Positions 8,895-16,942 of a DNA stretch of 47,834 bases are shown here, in pieces. Within the stretch, counting starts at the first letter, position 1, and each line of letters opens with the position of its first letter. The position numbers and the translations under genes are program-made. The stretch is from Vibrio sp. 10N.261.45.E2. GTDB lineage: Bacteria > Pseudomonadota > Gammaproteobacteria > Enterobacterales > Vibrionaceae. The stretch spans positions 1-47,834 of the forward strand of contig NZ_MCZZ01000177.1 of assembly GCF_002875705.1 (NCBI RefSeq), written 5' to 3'. The notes beneath the pieces were generated by a model. The model ran no database searches, was not told the origin of the DNA, and worked only from the letters and a program-made list of their open reading frames with translations.

Positions 8895-9034
8895 CAAAAC
8901 GAGCAGGTAGCAGAGGCTTCCTATTGGCTATGGAGCTGGGTGTTCGATTGGCTCTATATGATGTAACCTTAAGCCTGCTTTTTAGAAGCATTTTTAAAGC
9001 TCAATAGACCCTAGTTAAGTGTAAAGGATTCAAC

Positions 9035-9277
9035 ATGTATCTGGTTTTGTATTGCCACAATATTGGTATGACCGACTTTTCTTTCTTTGAGACGGAAGAT
9101 TTCGACAAAGAAGATGGTTATATCGTGCGAGGAAAATGGCCGAATGAGAAAGCCTTTCGTGATTACTTAACCAAAGAGTTTGGTGACATGAGTGAGTTCC
9201 GAGTGATTGATCTAATTGCCAAAGGCGCAGAGGCAGAACACTACTCGCCAGAAGAGTTGATGCGTTTGACTCAATAG
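9035..9277 (+). CDS. Small hypothetical protein (80 aa)
   Basis: I do not recognise a named family. The product is soluble and acidic, with no signal peptide or membrane segment. It reads well as a real gene: an AAAGGA ribosome-binding site lies 7 bp before the ATG, codon use resembles the neighbours, and a terminator follows. It starts with a beta-strand-like segment (MYLVLYCHNIGM) and later has an amphipathic helical half ending in SPEELMRL. It stands alone, 140 bp after the ABC operon and convergent with dld. Confidence 0.7.
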   Translation: MYLVLYCHNIGMTDFSFFETEDFDKEDGYIVRGKWPNEKAFRDYLTKEFGDMSEFRVIDLIAKGAEAEHYSPEELMRLTQ

Positions 9278-9313
9278 CACCCAGCTCAATAAGATATTTC
9301 AAGTCGAATAAAG

Positions 9314-9344
9314 AAATGGCAGCCTGATTAGGCTGCCATTTTTG
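9314..9344. terminator. Bidirectional Rho-independent terminator
   Basis: Perfect 12-bp inverted repeat AAATGGCAGCCT / AGGCTGCCATTT with a 4-base loop and T tracts on both strands. It lies between the 80-aa gene and the convergent dld gene and probably serves both. Confidence 0.88.
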
Positions 9345-9383
9345 TTTCAAGTTAGAGCAAATTGCTCCGTACTAAGAGTGAAG

Positions 9384-12239
9384 TTACTGCGCGACTTCGT
9401 CCACCAAGTACAAGATTGATTGATATGGAATGCCACTGTGATGTGACAAACCGATCTCACAAGTTCTGCTGTTACTGAATCCTCGAGTACAGTTACTCGG
9501 CACTTGTTCCTTGAGTGGATGCACTGCCGCTTCATTTAACTCTGGTGTGGTAAAACCTTTGTCACCCGCCCAACCACAACATTGAATATGCTCTGGAACG
9601 ATGACCTCTTCGGTACAGGCTTTCGCAAGGTTTAACATCGCGCCTTCTAAGCCCATGCGACGAGAGCTACAAGTGACATGCAGCATCACGGTTTCTTGTA
9701 GTGGTTCAAGTGTCAGGTGTTCAAGTAGGTATTGGTTCACAAAACCTGTCGGCTCAAGCACTTCTAATGGCTTGGTGAATTGCTCAATACTGCGCTTGGC
9801 ACATGGGCTGGTATCCATCAACACCGGGTATTCACCCTGACGGCTTGCCTGCCACAGCACTTCTTCGAGCTGTTGTGCTTTCGATTGGGCTAAGTCGGTC
9901 ATGCCTTTGCTGTCGTAAGGCATACCACAACATTGGTCATCTAACTTCTTCGGCAGAATCACCTCGAATCCGGCTTTTTTAAGCAGAGACAGGGTTACTT
10001 CGGTCAGTGGACGCTGATCACCTGCATCGCTCTGTTGCCCCATCGTTCGGCTAGCACACGAAGGGAGGTAAACCACCTTCTTATGATTGCTTGAAGATTC
10101 TGCCGTCACTGGTGACGAGGTTAGCGAGTGACTATTGGATTGCGGCATCTCTGGCATCCAAACCGGTGTCGCGCCTTTAGTCATAGAGCGCAAGCCATTA
10201 GTTAGCTTGCCGACCGTGTTTGCTCCCAGTACTTTACTTGCCACTTGGTTGGTTTTGAGGCCAGCTTTGGTGAGCTTTGTGGTGGTCGAGAAATGATCAG
10301 CAGTCCACTTAGCAATTGGTGTGAATTTCTCATACTTGGCAACACGAAGCTTTTTCACCAAGTCGCCAGTATTGATGCCTACAGGGCAACGCTCGGCACA
10401 TAGGCCCGTTGCGGCACAGGTATCAATACCTTGGTATTCAAAAGTCTTCTCTAGTTCGCTCGCTTCGATTTCTTCGCCAGCAGCACGGCGGCGTTGCAGC
10501 TCGCGATAGAGCACAATACGTTGGCGTGGTGATAAGGTCAGCGTGCGAGACGGACAAACAGGCTCACAGAATCCACACTCAATACAGCGGTCGACAAGGT
10601 CGTCAGCAGCAGGCATTGGCTTTAAGTCTGTGATGTGGGAATTTGGATTATCGTTGATGATAACGCCAGGGTTGAGCAGTCTTTCTGGGTCAAATAATGC
10701 TTTGATTTGTTGCATCAAGACGTAGCCATCTTTGCCCCATTCCAATTCGACGTAAGGTGCCATGTTACGACCCGTTCCGTGTTCAGCTTTCAGAGAACCT
10801 TGGTATTTCACGGCAACGAGTTCGGCAACGTCATCCATGAAACCGCCGTAACGGTCGATCTCTGCTTGGCTATCGAAGCCTTGAGTAAACACAAAGTGTA
10901 GGTTGCCTTCTAGGGCGTGACCGAAAATGATTGCCTCGCTATAGTCGTATTTATCGAACAGCTCTTGCAGCTCTCGGATCCCGTTCGCGAGGTTTTCAAC
11001 AGGGAAAGCCACATCTTCAATGATGACCGTCGTGCCGACTTCTCGAACAGCTCCAACGGCAGGGAACATGCCTTTTCGAATGCCCCATAGGGTCGCGACA
11101 GTCTTCGGATCGGACGTGAAAGGGACAGATTCAACAATCGTGTAATCAGCCAATGCATCCAAAATTGATTTACATTGTAAATCTAAGTCCTGCTGAGAGC
11201 TGGCGTGTGATTCCACCAAAATAGCAGCAGCTTCTAAATCCAAGCTTGGCATAAACGCAGGCATACCTGGTTTATCCGCGACTGAGCGTAGCGCTCTGCC
11301 GTCCATCAACTCAACCGCGGCAACCGGAGTTTTTGATAGCGTAGTAACGGCTTTACTTGCTTGCTCGATGTCGGCAAACACCAACAGTGCCGAGGCTTTG
11401 TTCGGGTGTTCAATCACCGTGTTGTAGGTAATCTCAGCGATGAAGCCTAGCGTGCCCTCTGAACCGATCATCAGATGTTTAATGATCTCGATTGGATCGT
11501 GATAATCGACCAATGCGTTGAGTGCGTAGCCCGTGGTATTTTTAAGACGGTATTTGTGACGGATTCTGTCGGCGAGTTCTTTATTCGAGCTGGTTTGGCG
11601 GTGCAGTTCAACAATGCCATCAAACAGCGCTTTGTGTGATTGTTTGAAGGCTTCAACGCTCGCACTGTCTGCGGTATCGAGCAGGGTGCCATCGCTGAGT
11701 ACGACTTTCATGCTTTCTACGGTGCGATAAGAGTTTTGCGCGGTACCACAACACATGCCGCTGGCATTGTTCGCGGCAATACCACCAATCTTACAGGTGT
11801 TGATAGAGGCTGGATCTGGGCCAATTTTACGCTGGAAGGGAGCTAGATATTTGTTGGCATCGGCGCCAATTACACCCGGTTGAAGGATGATTTGATTGCC
11901 GTTATCGACGATTTCATGGCCGCGCCAGTCGTCGGTCAAAGTGATCAGTACCGAGTCTGAAACGGCTTGCCCGGAAAGACTGGTGCCAGCGGCGCGAAAA
12001 GTAAAATGAATGCCCAGTTCGCGGCAGCTTTGAATGGTGAATATCACTTCATCTAAGTTTTTTAGCCTTAGAACCATTTTCGGCACCAAGCGATAAAAAC
12101 TCGCATCGGTGCCGTAAGCCAATCGTTTTGCCTCTTGCGTGACAATGCGTTCCGTTTCTATTTTTTGAGCCAGTATCGTTTCAAGCTGTTGATAAGCTTG
12201 TGCGTCGATTACTCGCTCATGGGATGTGTGTTTCTCCAT
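9384..12239 (-). CDS. dld: D-lactate dehydrogenase, quinone-linked FAD / Fe-S type (Dld-II-like)
   Basis: Respiratory flavoprotein of 951 aa that should oxidise D-lactate to pyruvate and pass electrons to quinone. Order of domains: FAD-binding type 4 (ILQPGVIGADANKYL, then GCGTAQN-like region CCGTAQNSYRTVESMKV, about residues 40-200), FAD oxidase C-terminal domain (about 260-510, ending KAEHGTGRNMAPYV), two 4Fe-4S motifs (CIECGFCEPVCPS and CAATGLCAERCPVG, about 550-640) and two CCG-type cysteine modules (QCCGMPYDSKG; QCCGWAGDKGF). The same layout occurs in Shewanella Dld-II and in YdiJ. Position behind lldP and lldD favours D-lactate over other 2-hydroxy acids. The start at 12239 has AAGGAAG 6 bp upstream; a longer frame to 12269 lacks such a site. 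Confidence 0.88.
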   Translation of the reverse strand: MEKHTSHERVIDAQAYQQLETILAQKIETERIVTQEAKRLAYGTDASFYRLVPKMVLRLKNLDEVIFTIQSCRELGIHFTFRAAGTSLSGQAVSDSVLITLTDDWRGHEIVDNGNQIILQPGVIGADANKYLAPFQRKIGPDPASINTCKIGGIAANNASGMCCGTAQNSYRTVESMKVVLSDGTLLDTADSASVEAFKQSHKALFDGIVELHRQTSSNKELADRIRHKYRLKNTTGYALNALVDYHDPIEIIKHLMIGSEGTLGFIAEITYNTVIEHPNKASALLVFADIEQASKAVTTLSKTPVAAVELMDGRALRSVADKPGMPAFMPSLDLEAAAILVESHASSQQDLDLQCKSILDALADYTIVESVPFTSDPKTVATLWGIRKGMFPAVGAVREVGTTVIIEDVAFPVENLANGIRELQELFDKYDYSEAIIFGHALEGNLHFVFTQGFDSQAEIDRYGGFMDDVAELVAVKYQGSLKAEHGTGRNMAPYVELEWGKDGYVLMQQIKALFDPERLLNPGVIINDNPNSHITDLKPMPAADDLVDRCIECGFCEPVCPSRTLTLSPRQRIVLYRELQRRRAAGEEIEASELEKTFEYQGIDTCAATGLCAERCPVGINTGDLVKKLRVAKYEKFTPIAKWTADHFSTTTKLTKAGLKTNQVASKVLGANTVGKLTNGLRSMTKGATPVWMPEMPQSNSHSLTSSPVTAESSSNHKKVVYLPSCASRTMGQQSDAGDQRPLTEVTLSLLKKAGFEVILPKKLDDQCCGMPYDSKGMTDLAQSKAQQLEEVLWQASRQGEYPVLMDTSPCAKRSIEQFTKPLEVLEPTGFVNQYLLEHLTLEPLQETVMLHVTCSSRRMGLEGAMLNLAKACTEEVIVPEHIQCCGWAGDKGFTTPELNEAAVHPLKEQVPSNCTRGFSNSRTCEIGLSHHSGIPYQSILYLVDEVAQ

Positions 12240-12274
12240 CTTTGCTTCCTTGTGCTTCTTATTTGGCACTGTTC

Positions 12275-12540
12275 AGGGCGTGTTGACCTTTCGTGGTTAA
12301 ATTTTGTTCGAGATAAAAGCGTTTTAATCGCGGCGAGGGGGAAGTAGCCTAGTCACTCTAAGCAAATCCCCCTCAACAAAGAGTAAAACGCTTTTAGCCG
12401 AACCCTTCGGGCAGCGTTTGCTGGCCATTTCTACTACGTTATCGGCTTCTCATGTAGGCTAGCTACACATCGACGCCTCTGCCTTGTATAAATACCCAGC
12501 AACTCGCTGCAAAAATCAGCTCGAAAGATCAACACGCCCT
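12275..12540. mobile_element. MITE-like non-autonomous element with 19-bp terminal inverted repeats
   Basis: The ends are AGGGCGTGTTGACCTTTCG (12275-12293) and its complement at 12522-12540, 18 of 19 matching. Inside are nested inverted repeats: AAAAGCGTTTTA (12315-12326) against TAAAACGCTTTT (12384-12395), and GAGGGGGA (12335-12342) against TCCCCCTC (12367-12374). At 266 bp it is too short for a transposase and no open frame fills it. I recall closely similar right-half sequence as a dispersed repeat in Vibrio genomes, but could not check. No target-site duplication is obvious. It fills most of the gap between lldD and dld. Confidence 0.7.
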
Positions 12541-12570
12541 AGCTTTTTATTTTATTTTCCAGTGCTTAAA

Positions 12571-12606
12571 CGGTGTCACAACGACAGTGGAATTGCTGTG
12601 ACACCG
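12571..12606. repeat. Stem-loop between lldD and the MITE-like element
   Basis: Perfect 10-bp arms CGGTGTCACA and TGTGACACCG with a 16-base loop. No T tract follows on the minus strand, so it is not a standard terminator; it could be an mRNA-stability or attenuation hairpin in the lldD-dld transcript, or a protein site. Together with the element at 12275-12540 this accounts for the 423-bp gap between dld and lldD. Confidence 0.6.
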
Positions 12607-12662
12607 ATTGAACTTCAGTCTAAGTAGACCAAAGCATGAGTCTGAATCTGAATCGTTGTGGT

Positions 12663-13802
12663 TTAATCTAGCCCCACCAAAGATTCACGAGTTAAGTCTT
12701 TGATTGTCTTCGCGCCAGTTAATGTCATGGCAACGCGCATCTCTTTGTCGTAAAGGTCGAGCAGGTTCTCAACGCCTGCTTGTCCTTGCGCTGCTAATGC
12801 GTAAACGAAAGAACGACCAAGCAAAGTGCAATCGGCACCCATCGCCATCATGCGCACGACATCCAAGCCAGTACGAATACCAGAGTCGACCAGAATCTTG
12901 GTGTCGCCTTTCACTGCGTCTGCAATCGCAGGTAACGCTTTGGCACTTGATAAAACACCATCAAGTTGACGACCACCGTGGTTTGAAACTACGATACCGT
13001 CTGCACCAAATCTCACGGCGTCTTTTGCATCTTCTTCATCAAGAATGCCTTTAATGACCATAGGGCCGTCCCAGAAATCACGAATCCACTCTAGGTCTTT
13101 CCAAGAGATAGATGGATCGAAGTTGTCACCCAACCAACCGATGTAGTCTTCAAGTTTGGTTGGAGAGCCACGGTAAGTAGAGATGTTGCCTAGGTCGTGA
13201 GGTTTGCCCAGCCAACCGACATCAACTGCCCAACTAGGATGACGCATCGATTGGAATATACGACGCATTGCTGCGTTCGGGCCACTCATTCCTGAGTGCA
13301 TGTCACGGTAGCGTGCTCCGGGTACGGGCATATCAACCGTGAACACCAGTGTTGTTACGCCTGCCGCTTTTGCGCGTTCAAGAACGTTCTTCATAAAGCC
13401 ACGGTCTTTTAATACGTAAAGTTGAAACCACATTGGGCGTTCAATCTTAGGCGCGACTTCTTCAATCGGGCATACCGATACAGTCGACATGGTAAAAGGA
13501 ATGCCTTTGTTGTCGGCGGCTTTTGCTGCTTGTACTTCACCACGTCGTGCGTACATACCCGTTAAACCAACCGGAGCCAGTGCAATCGGCATTGCCAACT
13601 TTTCGCCGAACAACTCGGTTTCTAAATTTAGCTCCGACATGTCATTGAGTACGCGTTGCTTGAGCGCTATCTCGGCAAGATCGGCCGTGTTGCGGCGTAG
13701 GGTATGTTCTCCGTAAGAGCCGCCATCAATGTAGTGGAAAAGAAACGGTGGTAATTTCGATTTTGCTGCTGCGCGGTAATCAGTCGATGCGGATATGATC
13801 AT
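12663..13802 (-). CDS. lldD: L-lactate dehydrogenase, FMN-dependent
   Basis: Membrane-associated flavoenzyme of 379 aa that oxidises L-lactate to pyruvate with electron transfer to quinone. It belongs to the FMN alpha-hydroxyacid dehydrogenase family: N-terminal ASTDYRAAAKSKLPPFLFHY, the FMN-site segment LAPVGLTGMYARRGE, FTVDMPVPGARYRD, and the catalytic-histidine segment VVSNHGGRQLDG. Length and order match LldD throughout. AGGA lies about 10 bp before the ATG. It sits 281 bp downstream of lldP and 423 bp upstream of dld on the same strand, so it is the middle gene of a lactate unit. Confident call. Confidence 0.95.
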   Translation of the reverse strand: MIISASTDYRAAAKSKLPPFLFHYIDGGSYGEHTLRRNTADLAEIALKQRVLNDMSELNLETELFGEKLAMPIALAPVGLTGMYARRGEVQAAKAADNKGIPFTMSTVSVCPIEEVAPKIERPMWFQLYVLKDRGFMKNVLERAKAAGVTTLVFTVDMPVPGARYRDMHSGMSGPNAAMRRIFQSMRHPSWAVDVGWLGKPHDLGNISTYRGSPTKLEDYIGWLGDNFDPSISWKDLEWIRDFWDGPMVIKGILDEEDAKDAVRFGADGIVVSNHGGRQLDGVLSSAKALPAIADAVKGDTKILVDSGIRTGLDVVRMMAMGADCTLLGRSFVYALAAQGQAGVENLLDLYDKEMRVAMTLTGAKTIKDLTRESLVGLD

Positions 13803-13897
13803 AATTTCAGTCCTAAATTCTTGGGATGTTGCCCTTCTATGAGGGCTTGGTCTGGGCTGCTTTAATTCTTGAGAGTCAGTGTTCAGTCTTGCTTAAG

Positions 13898-13948
13898 CTG
13901 TAAAACTGTAAAACTGTAAAACTGTAAAACTGTAAAACTGTAAAACTG
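13898..13948. repeat. Tandem repeat, six full copies of CTGTAAAA plus a partial copy
   Basis: Six exact contiguous copies of the 8-bp unit followed by CTG. It lies in the lldP-lldD gap, about 100 bp upstream of the lldD start on the minus strand. Perfect short tandem arrays of this kind change copy number by replication slippage, so the spacing of elements before lldD may vary between strains. Confidence 0.95.
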
Positions 13949-14083
13949 GGGAAATGGCGCTAATACCCGAGGGTGTTGATGTGCTCTAGTATCCATCCCT
14001 GAACTCATCAACTGTCTTATTAGACGGTGTCGCTGTCGGGGAATTGAGTATTAACGCCAAGTGCTTTGGTGACGACTTATGGT

Positions 14084-15778
14084 TTACATAAGTGCGTCTG
14101 TCATTTTGAATCCGTAGATAACCACTAGGCCGATGATGCCTGTCATCACCAAGTAGTAGAACGTTGGGATGATTGTCTTACGTAGCGTTGCGCCTTCACG
14201 ACCTAGTAAACCTACCGTTGCCGATGCCGCTACCACGTTGTGAATCGCAATCATGTTACCTGCTGCTGCACCTACTGCTTGTAGAGCGACAACCACCGCA
14301 CTAGAGATAGTCAGAGTTTGCGCTACTTCGAACTGAAACTGGCTGAACATCATGTTTGACACAGTGTTCGAACCTGCAATGAAAGCACCTAACGCACCCA
14401 CCGTTGCACTTAACGCCGGGAATGCACCGCCCACTAGGTCTGCTGCGAAGTTTGCAGTGGTGACTGGCATACTTGCTAAATCTGCGCCGTTAACACCAGA
14501 GTTAATGAAGATACGTACCATTGGGATGGTGAACACCAACACGAAGCCCGCACCAATCAGTGTTTTACTTGATTCACCGAACGCTTTCGCTAATGGAGCT
14601 GCGCTGCGTGATTGCATTAGAACCGCAACTAGCGCGACGAAGACCAAGATGCCGCCTGGTAGATATAAAGGCTGAATCGCAGTGCTTACACCTGTCTCAC
14701 CAAGAATGTTGCTGAATGAAAGGCTAACGCTCTTCAGTAGGCCTTTGAACTCAGGGCTCACACGGCTAGCAACTAGAGTGACAGCTAACAGCACATAAGG
14801 TGCCCATGCCATCGCCATGCTCATTTTCTTGTGGCCTTGATTAGCGTCATCAAGGTCGATCTTCAAAGAACCTAGCCACTCTGCAGGCCACTTGTCTTCG
14901 CTTTCAAAATCCCATTTTGATTTTGGAACTAGGAAGCCACGTTTTGCTGCAGTAACCACAATCGCTAGGCCAACCAGACCACCAATCAGTGATGGTAATT
15001 CTGCACCTAGGAAAACACCTGTAAGTGCGTAAGGGATAGTGAAAGCCGCACCTGCGAACAGTGCGAACGGTAGGATATCTAAACCTTCAGTCCAGCTTTT
15101 GTTTTTACCGAAAAAGCGAGTCAGCATCATTGCCATCAGTACAGGCATCATCAACCCCACAGAGGCGTGGATTAGCGCAACGCTAGACGTGATCTGTTGT
15201 AGGTAAGCGTCCCATGTTGAGCCTTGAGCAATCAGGCTTTCTCCGATGTTGTGCGTGTCCAAACCTTTGTTCACACCAACGATAATTGGAGTACCAACCG
15301 CACCGAATGATACTGGCGTCGATTGGATCATCATGCCCATCAGTACCGCAGCAAGCGCTGGGAAGCCGATAGCAACTAGCAGTGGTGCCGCGATGGCAGC
15401 CGGTGTACCGAAGCCAGATGCGCCTTCAATGAATGAACCGAAACACCAAGCAATAATTATTGCTTGAACACGGCGGTCAGCGGATATATCAGTAAATCCA
15501 TTGCGGATAGTGGTGATAGCTCCGGTGTGTTTCAAAGTGTTTAATAAGAAGATGGCGCCGAACACAATCCAGAGAACCGATACGGTAATGCCGAAGCCTT
15601 GGAATACAGAAGCCAACACGCGAGTGCCAGACATATCCCATGCGAGTAGGGCAATGGCAACGGTTAAGGCAAATGCCACTGGCATCGCTTTTTTCGCAGG
15701 CCAGTTAAGGCCAACCAGCAGAATCGCTGCAACAACTATTGGCGAAAAGGCCAATAAAGCTAGTAGAGTTTCACTCAT
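14084..15778 (-). CDS. lldP: L-lactate permease, LctP/GlcA family
   Basis: Inner-membrane lactate:H+ symporter, 564 aa, near the family's usual 550. Features: N-terminal helix LLALLAFSPIVVAAILLVGL, the conserved segments GSFIEGASGFGTPAAIAAPLL and TPVSFGAVGTPIIVG, split here as FIEGASGFGTPAAIAAP and PVSFGAVGTPIIVG, a highly conserved GSNTVSNMMFSQFQ stretch, and a dozen or more hydrophobic helices. GAGGAA precedes the ATG. First gene of the lldP-lldD-dld unit and divergent from a LysR-type gene; the intervening 235 bp should hold the promoter. It may also carry D-lactate or glycolate. Confidence 0.95.
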   Translation of the reverse strand: MSETLLALLAFSPIVVAAILLVGLNWPAKKAMPVAFALTVAIALLAWDMSGTRVLASVFQGFGITVSVLWIVFGAIFLLNTLKHTGAITTIRNGFTDISADRRVQAIIIAWCFGSFIEGASGFGTPAAIAAPLLVAIGFPALAAVLMGMMIQSTPVSFGAVGTPIIVGVNKGLDTHNIGESLIAQGSTWDAYLQQITSSVALIHASVGLMMPVLMAMMLTRFFGKNKSWTEGLDILPFALFAGAAFTIPYALTGVFLGAELPSLIGGLVGLAIVVTAAKRGFLVPKSKWDFESEDKWPAEWLGSLKIDLDDANQGHKKMSMAMAWAPYVLLAVTLVASRVSPEFKGLLKSVSLSFSNILGETGVSTAIQPLYLPGGILVFVALVAVLMQSRSAAPLAKAFGESSKTLIGAGFVLVFTIPMVRIFINSGVNGADLASMPVTTANFAADLVGGAFPALSATVGALGAFIAGSNTVSNMMFSQFQFEVAQTLTISSAVVVALQAVGAAAGNMIAIHNVVAASATVGLLGREGATLRKTIIPTFYYLVMTGIIGLVVIYGFKMTDALM

Positions 15779-16013
15779 GGGTACTTCCTCGTACTGTTTT
15801 CAAACGTTCATGTTTGAAGTAAAGATCACGTTATGGTTTGTCATCATTCGAATCGCTATTGGCCTCTTAAGCGGGAACCATTTGGGTGCGAATCTTGTAA
15901 TTGGAATGACTCTTTTGTAATTGTTTTGTTAATTTGGCGTGAATTTACCCCTTTATTTTTTATTGATATAGGGAAATAATGAAAATAATTAATTCCAAAA
16001 TTGACATAATAAG

Positions 16014-16931
16014 ATGCGAGCAGACGATTTGATCCTGTTTTCACAGGTAGTTGAACTGGGTAGTTTTAGTAAGGTGGCAGAACAAAATAACCTTACAAAT
16101 TCGGTAGTTAGTAAAAGAATTGCGCGTTTAGAGGAAGAGATTGGCGTGCAATTATTATATCGAACGACGCGTAAATTGACCCTGACTGAAGCAGGTAAGG
16201 CAATATTGCACGGAGCCAAAAATGTGAAGCAGGCGACCCAAGAGGCTATGGATGCAGTTTCAGGCTTTGGTGAAAATGTCAGTGGTCATATCAAAATGTC
16301 AGTGCCTACTATCTCCGGAGATTTGATTCTCGCAGACGCTGTGGCCGAGTTTTGTAATATGCACCCAGGTTTAACAGTCGATATGTCTCTGAACAATCGC
16401 TTTGTCGATCTGGTTGAGGATGGCCTCGATTTGGTGATTCGAACCGGTTACTTGGAAGATTCAAGCCTCATTGCCCGTCATATATTGGATTCGCAATGGG
16501 TGGTGTGCGCATCGCCGTCTTACATTGCGAAGAATGGAAAGCCGATGCTGCCCAAAGACTTAGTTGAGCACAATTGCTTGCAATACGCGTATCAAACAAC
16601 GGGTGCTAGTGAATGGCAGTTCCTGCACAGTAAAGACGGCTGTACCGACAACGATAAATACATCGTGCGTGTCTCGGGGTCTTTTTCTACCGATAACGCC
16701 GCGGCACTTCGTAAAGCTGCGTTGGGTGGGCATGGGGTTGCGTACGTGCCACGTTGTTTGGTTTATCACGATATTCGTAATGGCCAGTTGGTCGACATTT
16801 TCCCTGACTTAGTCGGCAAAAAGCTTGGAATTTATGCGGTGTACCCTTTTACTCGCCAACCACCAAACAAGATTAAGTTATTGATTGAACACATCAGAAC
16901 GCGTTACCTGACGATTTCACACTATTTTTAA
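16014..16931 (+). CDS. LysR-family transcriptional regulator
   Basis: Regulator of 305 aa. Residues 1-60 form the winged helix (DDLILFSQVVELGSFSKVAE, then NNLTNSVVSKRIARLEEEIG and LLYRTTRKLTLTEAG); residues 90-295 fit the LysR effector domain (ISGDLILADAVAEF; VDLVEDGLDLVIRTG). The short effector domain resembles the CrgA/DsdC-like subgroup. It is divergent from lldP, which is the usual arrangement for a LysR protein controlling the neighbour, so it may control lactate genes in place of the GntR-type LldR of enterics; it could also act on the peptidase gene 11 bp downstream. The ribosome-binding site is weak (AATAAG). Confidence 0.9.
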   Translation: MRADDLILFSQVVELGSFSKVAEQNNLTNSVVSKRIARLEEEIGVQLLYRTTRKLTLTEAGKAILHGAKNVKQATQEAMDAVSGFGENVSGHIKMSVPTISGDLILADAVAEFCNMHPGLTVDMSLNNRFVDLVEDGLDLVIRTGYLEDSSLIARHILDSQWVVCASPSYIAKNGKPMLPKDLVEHNCLQYAYQTTGASEWQFLHSKDGCTDNDKYIVRVSGSFSTDNAAALRKAALGGHGVAYVPRCLVYHDIRNGQLVDIFPDLVGKKLGIYAVYPFTRQPPNKIKLLIEHIRTRYLTISHYF

Positions 16932-16942
16932 TAAGGATCACG

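Noticed and set aside
8895..8966. In-frame 23-codon continuation after the fused permease stop, rich in Trp
   Set aside because: A run this long without a stop is expected by chance about a third of the time, and the peptide does not resemble the missing DppC tail, so stop readthrough is not supported.
13898..13948. CRISPR array
   Set aside because: The unit is 8 bp, copies are contiguous and there are no spacers; it is a simple tandem repeat.
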